Source: Nitratireductor sp. (GTDB lineage Bacteria; Pseudomonadota; Alphaproteobacteria; Rhizobiales; Rhizobiaceae). From it: DNA of 64,000 nt. The position numbers and the translations under genes were made by a program. The stretch spans positions 1-64,000 of the forward strand of contig JAGRLT010000045.1 in the NCBI GenBank assembly GCA_020441665.1, given 5' to 3'. Under the pieces are notes generated by a model. The model searched no databases and had not been told where the DNA came from. It worked only from the letters and a program-made list of their open reading frames with translations. Shown one piece after another: positions 54,004 through 64,000 of this stretch; positions within the stretch are counted from its first letter, which is position 1, and every line of letters starts with the position of its first letter.

Positions 54004-55331
54004 GCCTCCTTCGCAATGACGGTTTTATCTCCGGCCTGAGGCCGCTTTCGAGCAAGAAATCCTCGGTGATCAGCATTCTCGATGTCGGCACGTCGAAAAT
54101 ATGCTGCATCATTGCCCGCCTGCACCCCTGCGAGCAGAGCCAGGTGCTGCCGGGGCGCACCCATACGGTCGAAGTGATCGGTATCGGCCATCAGCGTTCG
54201 CTCGGCATCAAATCCGGCGTCGTGGTCAATCTCGACCGGGCGGAACAGGCGATCCGCAAATGCGTCGATGCGGCGGAGCGGATGGCCGATCTGACGGTCG
54301 AATCGCTGATCGTCAACGTCTCGGCCGGCCGCCTCGTCAGCGAAGCCTTTTCGGCCAATGTGGAAATCGACGGCCACGAGATCACCCGCAAGGACATTTC
54401 CCGAGTGCTGCATGCGGGCGCGCGCCATGCGCTGGCGCCCGATCGTTCGGTGGTCCACTCGCTGCCGATCGGCTATGCGCTTGACGGAGAACACGGCATT
54501 CTCGATCCCTGCGGCATGGTCGGCCATTCGCTCGGCGTCGACATGCATGTGCTGACGGCGGAGAACGCGCCGCTGCGCAATCTCGAACTGTGCATCAACC
54601 GGGCGCATCTCTCGATCGAGGCGATGGTGGCGACACCCTATGCTTCCGGGCTTGCGGCGCTCGTCGACGATGAAAGCGAGATGGGCTCTGCCTGTATCGA
54701 CATGGGCGGCGGCACGACGACGCTGTCGGTGTTCATGAACGGCCGCTTCATCTATTGCGATGCGATCGCCATTGGCGGCCATCACGTGACGATGGATCTC
54801 GCCCGCGGGCTTTCGACCCGGCTCGAGGATGCCGAGCGGCTGAAGGTGCTGCACGGTTCGGTGCTTGCCGGCGGCAGCCATGGCGAGGACACGGTGAGCG
54901 TGCCGTCGATCGAGGGCAATGGATCGGAGAGCCAGAGCCAGGTTTCGAAATCGCAACTGACGCGGATCATAAGGCCGCGGGTCGAAGAAACGCTGGAGAT
55001 GATCCGCGACCGGCTGGCGCGCTCTGGATTTGCCGATGCGGTGGGAAAGCGCGTGGTGCTGACCGGCGGCGCGAGCCAGCTTACCGGCGTGGGCGAACTG
55101 GCGCGGCGCATCCTGTCGAAACATGTGCGCGTCGGCCGCCCGATGGGCATTCGCGGCATGCCGGAAGCCGCCAAGGGACCGGCTTTTTCAACCGCGGTGG
55201 GCCTGCTGGTCTATCCGCAGGTGGCATCGATCGAATTCGCGCCGCCCCGTTTCGAGGAACCCGGCTTCCTCAAGACCGGGACGGGTGGAAGGCTGCAACG
55301 CCTCGGCCAGTGGCTGAGGAGCAGTTTGTAA
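54000..55331 (+). CDS. ftsA: Cell division protein FtsA
   Basis: The 443-residue actin-like protein ties FtsZ filaments to the membrane. Landmarks are [13 protein letters not shown] (phosphate 1), [14 protein letters not shown] (phosphate 2) and [12 protein letters not shown], with a C-terminal amphipathic helix ([13 protein letters not shown]) as membrane anchor. ATG 54000 overlaps ftsQ. A hairpin follows before ftsZ. Confidence 0.96.
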   Translation: MSLLRNDGFISGLRPLSSKKSSVISILDVGTSKICCIIARLHPCEQSQVLPGRTHTVEVIGIGHQRSLGIKSGVVVNLDRAEQAIRKCVDAAERMADLTVESLIVNVSAGRLVSEAFSANVEIDGHEITRKDISRVLHAGARHALAPDRSVVHSLPIGYALDGEHGILDPCGMVGHSLGVDMHVLTAENAPLRNLELCINRAHLSIEAMVATPYASGLAALVDDESEMGSACIDMGGGTTTLSVFMNGRFIYCDAIAIGGHHVTMDLARGLSTRLEDAERLKVLHGSVLAGGSHGEDTVSVPSIEGNGSESQSQVSKSQLTRIIRPRVEETLEMIRDRLARSGFADAVGKRVVLTGGASQLTGVGELARRILSKHVRVGRPMGIRGMPEAAKGPAFSTAVGLLVYPQVASIEFAPPRFEEPGFLKTGTGGRLQRLGQWLRSSL

Positions 55332-55339
55332 GGGGAATT

Positions 55340-55361
55340 CCGCACCCACGGCGGGGTGCGG
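55340..55361 (+). promoter_or_regulatory. Hairpin in the ftsA-ftsZ spacer
   Basis: CCGCACCC (55340-55347) and GGGTGCGG (55354-55361) form a perfect 8-bp stem with a six-base loop, nine bases after the ftsA stop. It has no T-run. It may act as an attenuator, RNA-processing site or stabiliser that sets the high FtsZ:FtsA ratio. Confidence 0.6.
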
Positions 55362-55416
55362 AGGGAAAGGTTCTGGAAGGCGACGTCGTTCCGGAACCCA
55401 AAATGGAGACGAGGAA

Positions 55417-57132
55417 ATGACGATCAACCTTCAAAAACCCGATATCCGGGAACTGAAGCCGAAAATCACCGTATTCGGTGTCGGCGGCGGCGGCGGCAAT
55501 GCCGTCAACAACATGATCAATGGCGGGCTCGAGGGCGTCGAGTTTGTGGTTGCCAATACCGATGCCCAGGCGCTTTCGATGTCGAAGGCGGAGCGGATGA
55601 TCCAGCTCGGCATCGATGTCACGGAAGGGCTTGGCGCTGGCTCCCAGCCTGATGTGGGCGCGGCGGCCGCCGAAGAGTGCCTGACCGAGATCCAGGACCA
55701 TCTGAGCGGCACCCATATGTGTTTCGTCACCGCCGGCATGGGCGGCGGCACCGGCACGGGGGCTGCCCCGGTCGTGGCGCGCGCGGCGCGCGAACTCGGC
55801 ATTCTGACCGTCGGCGTCGTGACCAAGCCGTTCCAGTTCGAGGGTGCCCGCCGGATGAAGACGGCGGAAGCCGGCATCGTCGAACTGCAGAAGAACGTCG
55901 ATACGCTGATTGTCATTCCCAACCAGAACCTTTTCCGCATCGCCAACGACAAGACCACCTTTGCCGATGCCTTCGGCATGGCGGATCAGGTGCTGTATTC
56001 GGGCGTTGCCTGCATCACCGATCTGATGGTCAAGGAAGGCCTGATCAATCTCGACTTCGCCGATGTGCGCTCGGTGATGCGCGAAATGGGCAAGGCGATG
56101 ATGGGCACGGGCGAGAGCTCCGGCGAGGGCCGCGCCATGCAGGCCGCGGAAGCGGCGATTTCCAATCCGCTGCTCGACGAGACCTCGATGCGCGGCGCCC
56201 AGGGCCTGCTGATCTCGATCACCGGCGGCCGCGACATGACGCTGTTCGAGGTGGACGAGGCGGCGACGCGCATCCGCGAGGAGATCGATTCGGAAGCCAA
56301 CATCATCGTCGGCGCCACCTTCGATGAATCGCTCGATGGCATTTTCCGCGTTTCGGTGGTTGCGACCGGCATCGACAATTCGGCCGGCCAGACCAATCCG
56401 CTGCCCCAGCCGGTTCGCGCCCAGCCCGCGATGCGGCCCTCGATGCTCGCGGCTTCTCCGGCGGTAAGGCCCGCGGCGGCGCCTGCGCCGAGCCCGGCGC
56501 AGATCGCCGTGCCTGTGGCGGAAACGGCACCGATTGCCGATGCGGTCGGCGGCGAACGCGACGGGGTGCGGTTCGCGCCGCTCAAGGTTCAGGCCGATAC
56601 GCGCGAGAGCGATCTCGTCGATGCCTTCGAGAACGCGCTCGAGAAGGAGCTGATGCCCGCAGAACCCTATGTGCCGCCGGCAGCCGAGCGGCCGGTGACG
56701 GCACCGGTAGCGGCCCGGATCGCCGATAGCGAGGAGATCGCCTCGCCCCAGCGCAGGCCGGCCCAGCCCGCAGCACCCGCCGAACAGCGCGAGGGAACGC
56801 CGTTCAGCCTGCTGCAGAAGCTCAAGGCCGGTTTCGGCGTGCGTGAGCATCACGGCGAGCACGATCACGGCCATGCGGCTCAGGGACAGGTGCAGAAGCG
56901 CGAGCCGGTCGCCGGCCCGCAGGAAAAGGTCGCCAGCCTCCAGCCGGCCCAGCCCGCCGTTCAGCCCGTGATGCGCGAGACGGAGAGCCCCTATGCGCCG
57001 CGCCGGCCGCAAAGCCAGGCGGGCCAGCCCGGCCAGGTTGATCAGACCGGCCGGCAGGTGCCGCAGCCGCGCTCGCTGAACGACGATGACCAGTTGGATA
57101 TTCCGGCCTTCCTGCGCCGCCAGGCCAATTGA
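55417..57132 (+). CDS. ftsZ: Cell division GTPase FtsZ
   Basis: The 571-residue tubulin homologue forms the Z-ring. The nucleotide-binding [13 protein letters not shown] is at 21-33 and the tubulin signature GGGTGTG at 109-115. The conserved core ends near residue 320, followed by a ~230-residue low-complexity linker rich in Pro, Ala and Gln, longer than in E. coli as usual for this order. The conserved C-terminal peptide ([13 protein letters not shown]) binds FtsA and others. GAGACGAGGAA upstream of ATG 55417. Confidence 0.97.
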   Translation: MTINLQKPDIRELKPKITVFGVGGGGGNAVNNMINGGLEGVEFVVANTDAQALSMSKAERMIQLGIDVTEGLGAGSQPDVGAAAAEECLTEIQDHLSGTHMCFVTAGMGGGTGTGAAPVVARAARELGILTVGVVTKPFQFEGARRMKTAEAGIVELQKNVDTLIVIPNQNLFRIANDKTTFADAFGMADQVLYSGVACITDLMVKEGLINLDFADVRSVMREMGKAMMGTGESSGEGRAMQAAEAAISNPLLDETSMRGAQGLLISITGGRDMTLFEVDEAATRIREEIDSEANIIVGATFDESLDGIFRVSVVATGIDNSAGQTNPLPQPVRAQPAMRPSMLAASPAVRPAAAPAPSPAQIAVPVAETAPIADAVGGERDGVRFAPLKVQADTRESDLVDAFENALEKELMPAEPYVPPAAERPVTAPVAARIADSEEIASPQRRPAQPAAPAEQREGTPFSLLQKLKAGFGVREHHGEHDHGHAAQGQVQKREPVAGPQEKVASLQPAQPAVQPVMRETESPYAPRRPQSQAGQPGQVDQTGRQVPQPRSLNDDDQLDIPAFLRRQAN

Positions 57133-57176
57133 CCGGCCGGCGGCGATGTATGGCAGCGCAAAAGCGTTAACCAAGT

Positions 57177-57206
57177 CCCCCTGCTGTGCCGAAATGCGGC
57201 AGGGGG
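57177..57206 (+). terminator. Hairpin after ftsZ
   Basis: CCCCCTGC (57177-57184) pairs with GCAGGGGG (57199-57206); the enclosed 14 bases can form a smaller GCCG/CGGC stem. TTAATCCTTGTTAACCCTTT follows. It is a likely terminator for the dcw run. Confidence 0.7.
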
Positions 57207-57442
57207 TTAATCCTTGTTAACCCTTTCCTGCTAAATGATTCGCGTTACGCACGATCACGACCCCTGCGTAACAAACCGTAAGAAAGCGTGATTTGGACTT
57301 TTCATTTCCCATGGGTACACATAGGCAGCCAGAGTCGGGGATAAGACTTGTGGCACAGAGTACAGGGAGGCCTCGCCTTGAGGGGAGCCGGAGCGGTTTT
57401 ACAAAGCTCCAGCGGATAGGCGGCCTTTGCAGGGAAATGGGG

Positions 57443-58393
57443 ATGAAAGTGCTGGGACACCAGACGACTCTTCGTGAGAAGCTTGAATTCGCGGGTATCG
57501 GCGTACACTCCGGACTGCCGGTGACGATGACGCTGCTCCCGGCCGAGGCAAACACCGGCATCGTCTTCAACGTGACCTGCCCCAGAACCGGCGCCAACAA
57601 GGATATCCCTGCCAATTTCACCTCCATCGGCGCGACCGATCTCTGCACCGTCCTGGGTTCCATGGACGGTGTTTACATTGCCACCATCGAGCATCTGATG
57701 GCCGCCCTGCGCGCGATGAATGTGGACAACCTCATCGTCGAGGTCGAGGGCAATGAAATCCCCGTCATGGACGGTTCGTCGCGGCCTTATGTCGAGGGCA
57801 TCCGCGAAGTCGGCCTCAAACAGCTTTCCGCGCCGCGCTGCTTCATCCGCGTGAAGAAGCCGGTTCGCGTCGATATGGGCGCCTCCTGGGGCGAGTTCGT
57901 TCCCCATGACGGTTCCCGCTTCGAGGTGGAAATCGATTTCGACAGCGACGCCATCGGCCGTCAGGTTCTTTGTGCCGATCTTTCCAGCGAAATCTTCGAA
58001 AAGGAAATCTCCGGCGCCCGCACCTTCGGTTTCATGAAGGACGTCGAGCGTCTTTGGGCCGCCGGTTATGCGCTCGGTTCCTCGCTCGAAAATTCCGTGG
58101 TGATCGGCGACGACAACCGCATCATCAATCCCGAGGGCCTGCGCTACGAAGACGAGTTCGTCCGCCACAAGACCCTCGACGCCATTGGCGATCTTGCCCT
58201 TTCCGGCGCTCCCATTCTCGGCTGCTACCGCTCCTATCGCGGCGGCCACAAGCTCAATTCCCTTGTTCTCAAAGCCCTTCTTTCCGACCGCGAGGCCTTC
58301 GAATTCGTCGAGGTTCCGGTCAATCAGCCGCGGGTCGCCTATTCCGAGCTGGTAGCCGTCGGCGCTCCGGCCTATGCGGCGGTGCTGGTATAG
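57443..58393 (+). CDS. lpxC: UDP-3-O-acyl-N-acetylglucosamine deacetylase
   Basis: The 316-residue zinc enzyme makes the committed step of lipid A synthesis. Zinc and catalytic residues are in TIEHLMAAL, HKTLDAIGD and YRGGHKLNS. ATG 57443 (MKVLGHQTTLREKL) has AGGGA seven bases upstream; ATG 57437 is equally possible. It has its own leader of about 230 bp after the ftsZ terminator, so it likely has a separate promoter. Confidence 0.95.
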   Translation: MKVLGHQTTLREKLEFAGIGVHSGLPVTMTLLPAEANTGIVFNVTCPRTGANKDIPANFTSIGATDLCTVLGSMDGVYIATIEHLMAALRAMNVDNLIVEVEGNEIPVMDGSSRPYVEGIREVGLKQLSAPRCFIRVKKPVRVDMGASWGEFVPHDGSRFEVEIDFDSDAIGRQVLCADLSSEIFEKEISGARTFGFMKDVERLWAAGYALGSSLENSVVIGDDNRIINPEGLRYEDEFVRHKTLDAIGDLALSGAPILGCYRSYRGGHKLNSLVLKALLSDREAFEFVEVPVNQPRVAYSELVAVGAPAYAAVLV

Positions 58394-58409
58394 CCGGCAA
58401 TCGCTGAAA

Positions 58410-58621
58410 GCCTGTTGTTCAGGCACGTTTACCCCGCATCCACACAGACGTGTTTACGCTGCCGCAATGTTGCGGTAATTGGATGCGATGAGCCTGACCG
58501 GGAACCGGGGACAGCTCCCATAGCGGTCGTGTTTTGCCAGGACGGACGGTCTTGCGAGAAGGGCCGGCGATCGGCAGCAAACCCGGTAAGCCCGGCGGAA
58601 ATACTGGTTCAGACGAAGCAA
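58410..58621. other. lpxC-bamD spacer
   Basis: About 210 bp without a gene. GCCTG-TTGTT-CAGGC (58410-58424) is a short hairpin just after lpxC, and CCGCAA-TG-TTGCGG (58462-58475) is a second palindrome. One or both may terminate lpxC transcription, with a bamD promoter after them. Confidence 0.45.
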
Positions 58622-59488
58622 ATGACTAACGGGCGTTCACATTTTTTTGCTGCGAGGCCGCTTGGCCGATGGGCGGGCGCTGCCGCGCTTGCGGGCATGC
58701 TCGTGCTTTCGGGCTGCAAGTCCAAGGATGTCAGCGCGAGCGATTTCGTCGACGATATCCAACCCGCCGATACGCTCTACAACCAGGCGCTGGCCAGCAT
58801 CGATGCCGGCAATCTGTCGCGCGCGGCGAAGAAATTCGAGGAGCTTGACCGCCAGCACCCCTATTCGGAATATTCGCGCAAGGCGCTGGTGATGCAGACT
58901 TTCATCGCCTATCGCCGCGGCCAGTACGAGGATGCGGTGCAGTACGGCCAGCGCTACGTGTCGCTCTATCCGGGCGATGAGGACGCCGCCTATGCGCAAT
59001 ATCTGGTCGGCATGTCGCATTTCCGCCGCATCCCGGACATCACCCGCGACCAGAGCGTGAGCGCGCGCGCCTACAACGCCATGCTCAATCTCGTCGAGCG
59101 CTATCCCGACAGCGAATATGTCGAGGATGCCAAGGCCAAGATGCGGGCCGCCGAAGACCAGATCGCCGGTAAGGAAATGCTGACCGGGCGCTATTATCTC
59201 GAGCGCCGTGAATATCAGGCGGCGATCAACCGGTTCCGCTATGTGGTCGAGAAGCACCAGACCACCCGCCACATCGAGGAAGCCCTGGCACGGCTGACAG
59301 AGTCCTATTATGCCATCGGCCTGGTCAACGAGGCGCAGGCGGCGGCGGCGGTGCTCGGCCACAACTTCCCGGACAGCCAGTGGTATGCCGATTCGCTCAA
59401 GCTGCTGCAAAGCGGCGGGCTTGAACCGCGCGCGGATCCCAAGTCCTGGCTCGGCGCGATCAACCGCAATCTCCAGCAAAGTTCCTAG
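58622..59488 (+). CDS. bamD: Outer membrane assembly lipoprotein BamD (ComL)
   Basis: The 288-residue lipoprotein of the BAM complex inserts beta-barrel proteins. The lipobox is LSGC (Cys32). TPR-like repeats follow (DTLYNQALASIDAGNLSRAAKKFEELDRQHPYSEYSRKA, quoted by its ends ADTLYNQAL and SEYSRKA; then YPDSEYVEDA). ATG 58622 is chosen from the signal sequence; upstream in-frame residues are not signal-like. Confidence 0.93.
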   Translation: MTNGRSHFFAARPLGRWAGAAALAGMLVLSGCKSKDVSASDFVDDIQPADTLYNQALASIDAGNLSRAAKKFEELDRQHPYSEYSRKALVMQTFIAYRRGQYEDAVQYGQRYVSLYPGDEDAAYAQYLVGMSHFRRIPDITRDQSVSARAYNAMLNLVERYPDSEYVEDAKAKMRAAEDQIAGKEMLTGRYYLERREYQAAINRFRYVVEKHQTTRHIEEALARLTESYYAIGLVNEAQAAAAVLGHNFPDSQWYADSLKLLQSGGLEPRADPKSWLGAINRNLQQSS

Positions 59489-59496
59489 AACCCTTC

Positions 59497-61170
59497 ATGC
59501 TCGTTCAGCTCACGATACGCGACATCGTCCTTATCGATCGGCTGGACCTGACCTTCGGCGACGGCCTGTCGGTGCTGACCGGCGAGACCGGGGCGGGCAA
59601 ATCGATCCTGCTCGATGCGCTGTCGCTGGCGCTGGGCGCGCGCGGTGATGGCGGCCTGGTGCGCAATGGCTGCGACCAGGGCCAGGTGACGGCGATGTTC
59701 GATCTGGCCAGCGGCCACTCGGCCGAAGCGCTGCTGGCGGGGCAGGGGATCGAGCATGAGGGCTATCTGATCCTGAAGCGGGTGCAGTCCGCCGACGGCC
59801 GCAGCAAGGCCTATGTCAACGACCAGCCGGTATCCGTCTCGCTGATGCGCCAGATCGGGCAAAGCCTGGTGGAACTGCATGGCCAGCATGACGAGCGCGC
59901 CCTGCTCGATCCGGCGGTGCATCGCAGCCTGCTCGATGCGTTTGGCGGGCTCGAAACGCTGGTCGGGCGAACCGCAACGGCGTGGAAACTGTGGCAGGGC
60001 CGCAAACGCGAGGCTTCGGATCTGGCCCGGCAGGTGGCGGCGGCGCGGCGGGAGGCCGATTACCTGCGTGATTGCGTTGCCGAACTTGGCGGGCTTGCGC
60101 CGCAACCGGGCGAAGAGGAAGACCTTGCCGACCGGCGCCAACGCATGATGAAGGCGGAAGCCGTCGCCAGCGATCTCAACGAGGCGGCGGAGACGCTTTC
60201 CGGCGATGGTTCGCCGATACCCGTACTGACGGCGCTTGCCAAGCGGCTGGAGCGCAAGGCGCGGGAAGCGCCCGGCATGCTGGAAGAAGCGGTGCGCCAA
60301 CTCGATGCGGGGTTGGATGCGATCTATCGCGCGCAGCAGGAGATCGAGGCGGCCGTCCGGCAGGCGGAGTTCGATCCGCGTGAACTGGAGCGGGCCGAGG
60401 AACGGCTGTTCGCGCTTCGGGCGGCCTCGCGGAAATATTCGGTAGCGGTGGAAAACCTGCCCGAACTGGCGGTGAAGCTGGCCGACGATCTCGACGCGCT
60501 CAATTCCGGCGAGGAGCGGCTTGATGCGCTGGAAAAGGAGGTGACGGCGCTCGAGGCGGCCTATTTCGAGGCGGCGGAAGCGCTGTCCGGCGAGCGCGCC
60601 CAAACGGCAGAGCATCTTGCCGGCGAGGTGATGAAGGAACTGCCCTCGCTGAAGCTCGAAACGGCGCGCTTTATCGTGCGCCAGGTCGCCGAGCGCGAGG
60701 CGGCGGGGGCGACGGGCCTGGATTCGATCGAATTCTGGGTGCAGACCAATCCCGGCAGCAAGGCGGGACCGATGGTTAAGCTCGCCTCGGGCGGTGAACT
60801 GTCCCGCTTTCTGCTGGCGCTCAAGGTGGCGCTGGCCGATCGCGGCTCGGCGCCGACGCTGGTGTTCGACGAGATCGATACGGGGGTTGGCGGCGCGGTC
60901 GCCGACGCGATCGGCAGGCGGCTGAAACGCCTTGCCGAGCGGGTGCAGGTCCTGTCCGTCACCCATGCGCCGCAGGTCGCGGCGCGGGCCGGCAGCCACT
61001 TCGCCATCGCCAAGCGGGAAGTTGCCGGCGAGGCGCGCGTTGCCACCGGCGTCCATGCGATCACCGGCGACGAGCGGCGCGAGGAGATCGCCCGCATGCT
61101 TGCCGGCGCGCAGATCACCGATGAGGCGCGGGCGGCAGCCCAGCAATTGATCAACCCGTCGGCGGCTTGA
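59497..61170 (+). CDS. recN: DNA repair protein RecN
   Basis: The 557-residue SMC-like ATPase acts in double-strand-break repair. Walker A GETGAGKS is at 29-36. Two coiled-coil arms surround a hinge region (about 150-380). The ABC signature ASGGELSRFLLALK and Walker B TLVFDEIDTGVGG follow. It starts 8 bp after bamD, so may be co-transcribed. Confidence 0.96.
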   Translation: MLVQLTIRDIVLIDRLDLTFGDGLSVLTGETGAGKSILLDALSLALGARGDGGLVRNGCDQGQVTAMFDLASGHSAEALLAGQGIEHEGYLILKRVQSADGRSKAYVNDQPVSVSLMRQIGQSLVELHGQHDERALLDPAVHRSLLDAFGGLETLVGRTATAWKLWQGRKREASDLARQVAAARREADYLRDCVAELGGLAPQPGEEEDLADRRQRMMKAEAVASDLNEAAETLSGDGSPIPVLTALAKRLERKAREAPGMLEEAVRQLDAGLDAIYRAQQEIEAAVRQAEFDPRELERAEERLFALRAASRKYSVAVENLPELAVKLADDLDALNSGEERLDALEKEVTALEAAYFEAAEALSGERAQTAEHLAGEVMKELPSLKLETARFIVRQVAEREAAGATGLDSIEFWVQTNPGSKAGPMVKLASGGELSRFLLALKVALADRGSAPTLVFDEIDTGVGGAVADAIGRRLKRLAERVQVLSVTHAPQVAARAGSHFAIAKREVAGEARVATGVHAITGDERREEIARMLAGAQITDEARAAAQQLINPSAA

Positions 61171-61232
61171 CGCCAAAGGCCGCCGCGTTATCGTGTGGCC
61201 ACGTTGCCGGTCGGCAGCGGGGAGGAACCAGA

Positions 61233-61865
61233 ATGAAGCCGATGCGCTCGAGGGTCAGCCGGAGCCTGTTCGTATTGTGTCTGGCGGCGCTGCCGCTCGG
61301 GGTTTTGGTGCTGTCGGCGGCGGCTGGCGTCAAGGTCAAGGTCGACACCAGCTACTACCCGATTTCCGGCAAGGACGGCGAAGCGCTCAACGCCAGCATG
61401 CTGCGGGGCGGCGGCAGCCGGATCAAGCTCAATCACGCGGTGGCGGCGACCGAGACGGAACTCGATTTCGGCGAACCGAAAATTTCCATCAGCAATGGCA
61501 AGTGCCAGGTCGACGCGGTCGATGTCTATCTTTCGATCCACTACATCTATCCGAAGTGGAGCGGCCGTGGCCGCGCATCGCGGGAAATGCGCGAGCGCTG
61601 GGATGCGTTCTGGCAGGAATTGAAGCGCCACGAGGAAAACCATGGCGAGATCGCCAGGGCGGGCGCCAGGGCGCTGGAAGAGCAGTTGATGGCGATGAAC
61701 GGCAATGTGGCGATCGGCTGCGCCGATTTCGGCAGTCTGGCGAAATTCCGGCTCGAGGCGATCGTGCGCAAGACGCAGATGGCGCAGAAAAATTTCGACC
61801 GGCGCGAATATGCCGTCTCCAGCAAGATTTCCAAGCTGCAGCGGCTGCTCTACGAATCGCGCTAG
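61233..61865 (+). CDS. DUF922-family protein with HExxH zinc-protease motif
   Basis: A 210-residue exported protein with a signal peptide (about residues 1-31, VLVLSAAAG). Typical DUF922 features are TSYYPISGKDGEALNASML, the single HEENH motif in ELKRHEENHGEIARAG and a terminal pair of helices. The HExxH motif suggests a zinc metallopeptidase, not proven. ATG 61233 with GGGGAGGAA upstream; earlier in-frame residues are not signal-like. It sits between recN and ligA. Confidence 0.8.
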   Translation: MKPMRSRVSRSLFVLCLAALPLGVLVLSAAAGVKVKVDTSYYPISGKDGEALNASMLRGGGSRIKLNHAVAATETELDFGEPKISISNGKCQVDAVDVYLSIHYIYPKWSGRGRASREMRERWDAFWQELKRHEENHGEIARAGARALEEQLMAMNGNVAIGCADFGSLAKFRLEAIVRKTQMAQKNFDRREYAVSSKISKLQRLLYESR

Positions 61866-61946
61866 TTGTTTCAGGTACAATTCAGGTCTGGAAACGCCGC
61901 CGGCGGTATGCTTGATGGTAGCTGTTTTTTGTTCGCCTGCCAGTAG

Positions 61947-64000
<2,054 letters not shown>

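Noticed and set aside
57208..57222. CtrA-like TTAATCCTTGTTAACC before lpxC.
   Set aside because: The two TTAA halves are 6 bp apart, not the 7 bp of the CtrA consensus, and the stretch is also the tail of the ftsZ terminator.

Overview
This window looks like chromosome from a GC-rich alphaproteobacterium of the order Hyphomicrobiales (Rhizobiales). The evidence is the gene order of the division and cell-wall (dcw) cluster running into lpxC-bamD-recN-ligA, an alphaproteobacterial-type RNase P RNA, ALA synthase of the succinyl-CoA/glycine (C4) type, malic enzyme fused to a phosphotransacetylase-like domain, and many tight ATGA overlaps. Genus cannot be fixed from the sequence alone. No tRNA, rRNA, CRISPR array, prophage or intact transposase was seen.

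Region 1 (1-8340, + strand) is the 3' part of an aerobic benzoyl-CoA (box) catabolic operon: boxB, boxA, a BoxR/BzdR-type regulator, a fused enoyl-CoA hydratase/3-hydroxyacyl-CoA dehydrogenase, an acyl/aryl-CoA ligase and a 3-hydroxybutyrate-dehydrogenase-like SDR. Arrays of the heptamer CTCGCTA sit just in front of both boxB and boxA. boxC and an aldehyde dehydrogenase are expected upstream of the window.

Region 2 (8341-37210) is a mosaic of housekeeping and accessory genes: malic enzyme, membrane urate hydroxylase, extensin-like protein, cytochrome c, hemA, a ParDE toxin-antitoxin pair, an AhpD-like protein, a MOSC protein, an ArsR-methyltransferase regulator next to metF with a 20-bp palindromic operator, an EamA exporter, a CAP lipoprotein, a bufferin (bufA2-bufB-bufC) metal-buffering peptide operon, an AT-richer orphan lipoprotein, a 5-oxoprolinase carrying in-frame palindromic inserts, a putative PD-(D/E)XK nuclease-like gene with a divergent MarR-type regulator, a TerB-DnaJ protein, an AmiD amidase, a lytic transglycosylase, an alpha/beta hydrolase, rnpB, dgkA, a zinc alcohol dehydrogenase, an enolase-superfamily enzyme and a 37-codon membrane peptide.

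Region 3 (37350-64000, + strand) is the complete dcw cluster: a long leader, mraZ-rsmH-ftsL-ftsI-murE-murF-mraY-murD-ftsW-murG-murC-murB-ddl-ftsQ-ftsA-ftsZ, then lpxC, bamD, recN, a DUF922 protease-like gene and ligA, which is cut by the window end. The genes form one path from UDP-MurNAc through lipid II to septal peptidoglycan and the Z-ring, followed by outer-membrane biogenesis and DNA repair/replication genes.

The most unusual observations are the paired palindromic inserts inside the oxoprolinase gene, the heptamer arrays at the box promoters/leaders, the bufferin operon, a hairpin that seems to be both a terminator and a Shine-Dalgarno mask, a possible AUA start codon for the amidase, and a 27-bp perfect inverted repeat spanning the stop codons of two convergent genes.
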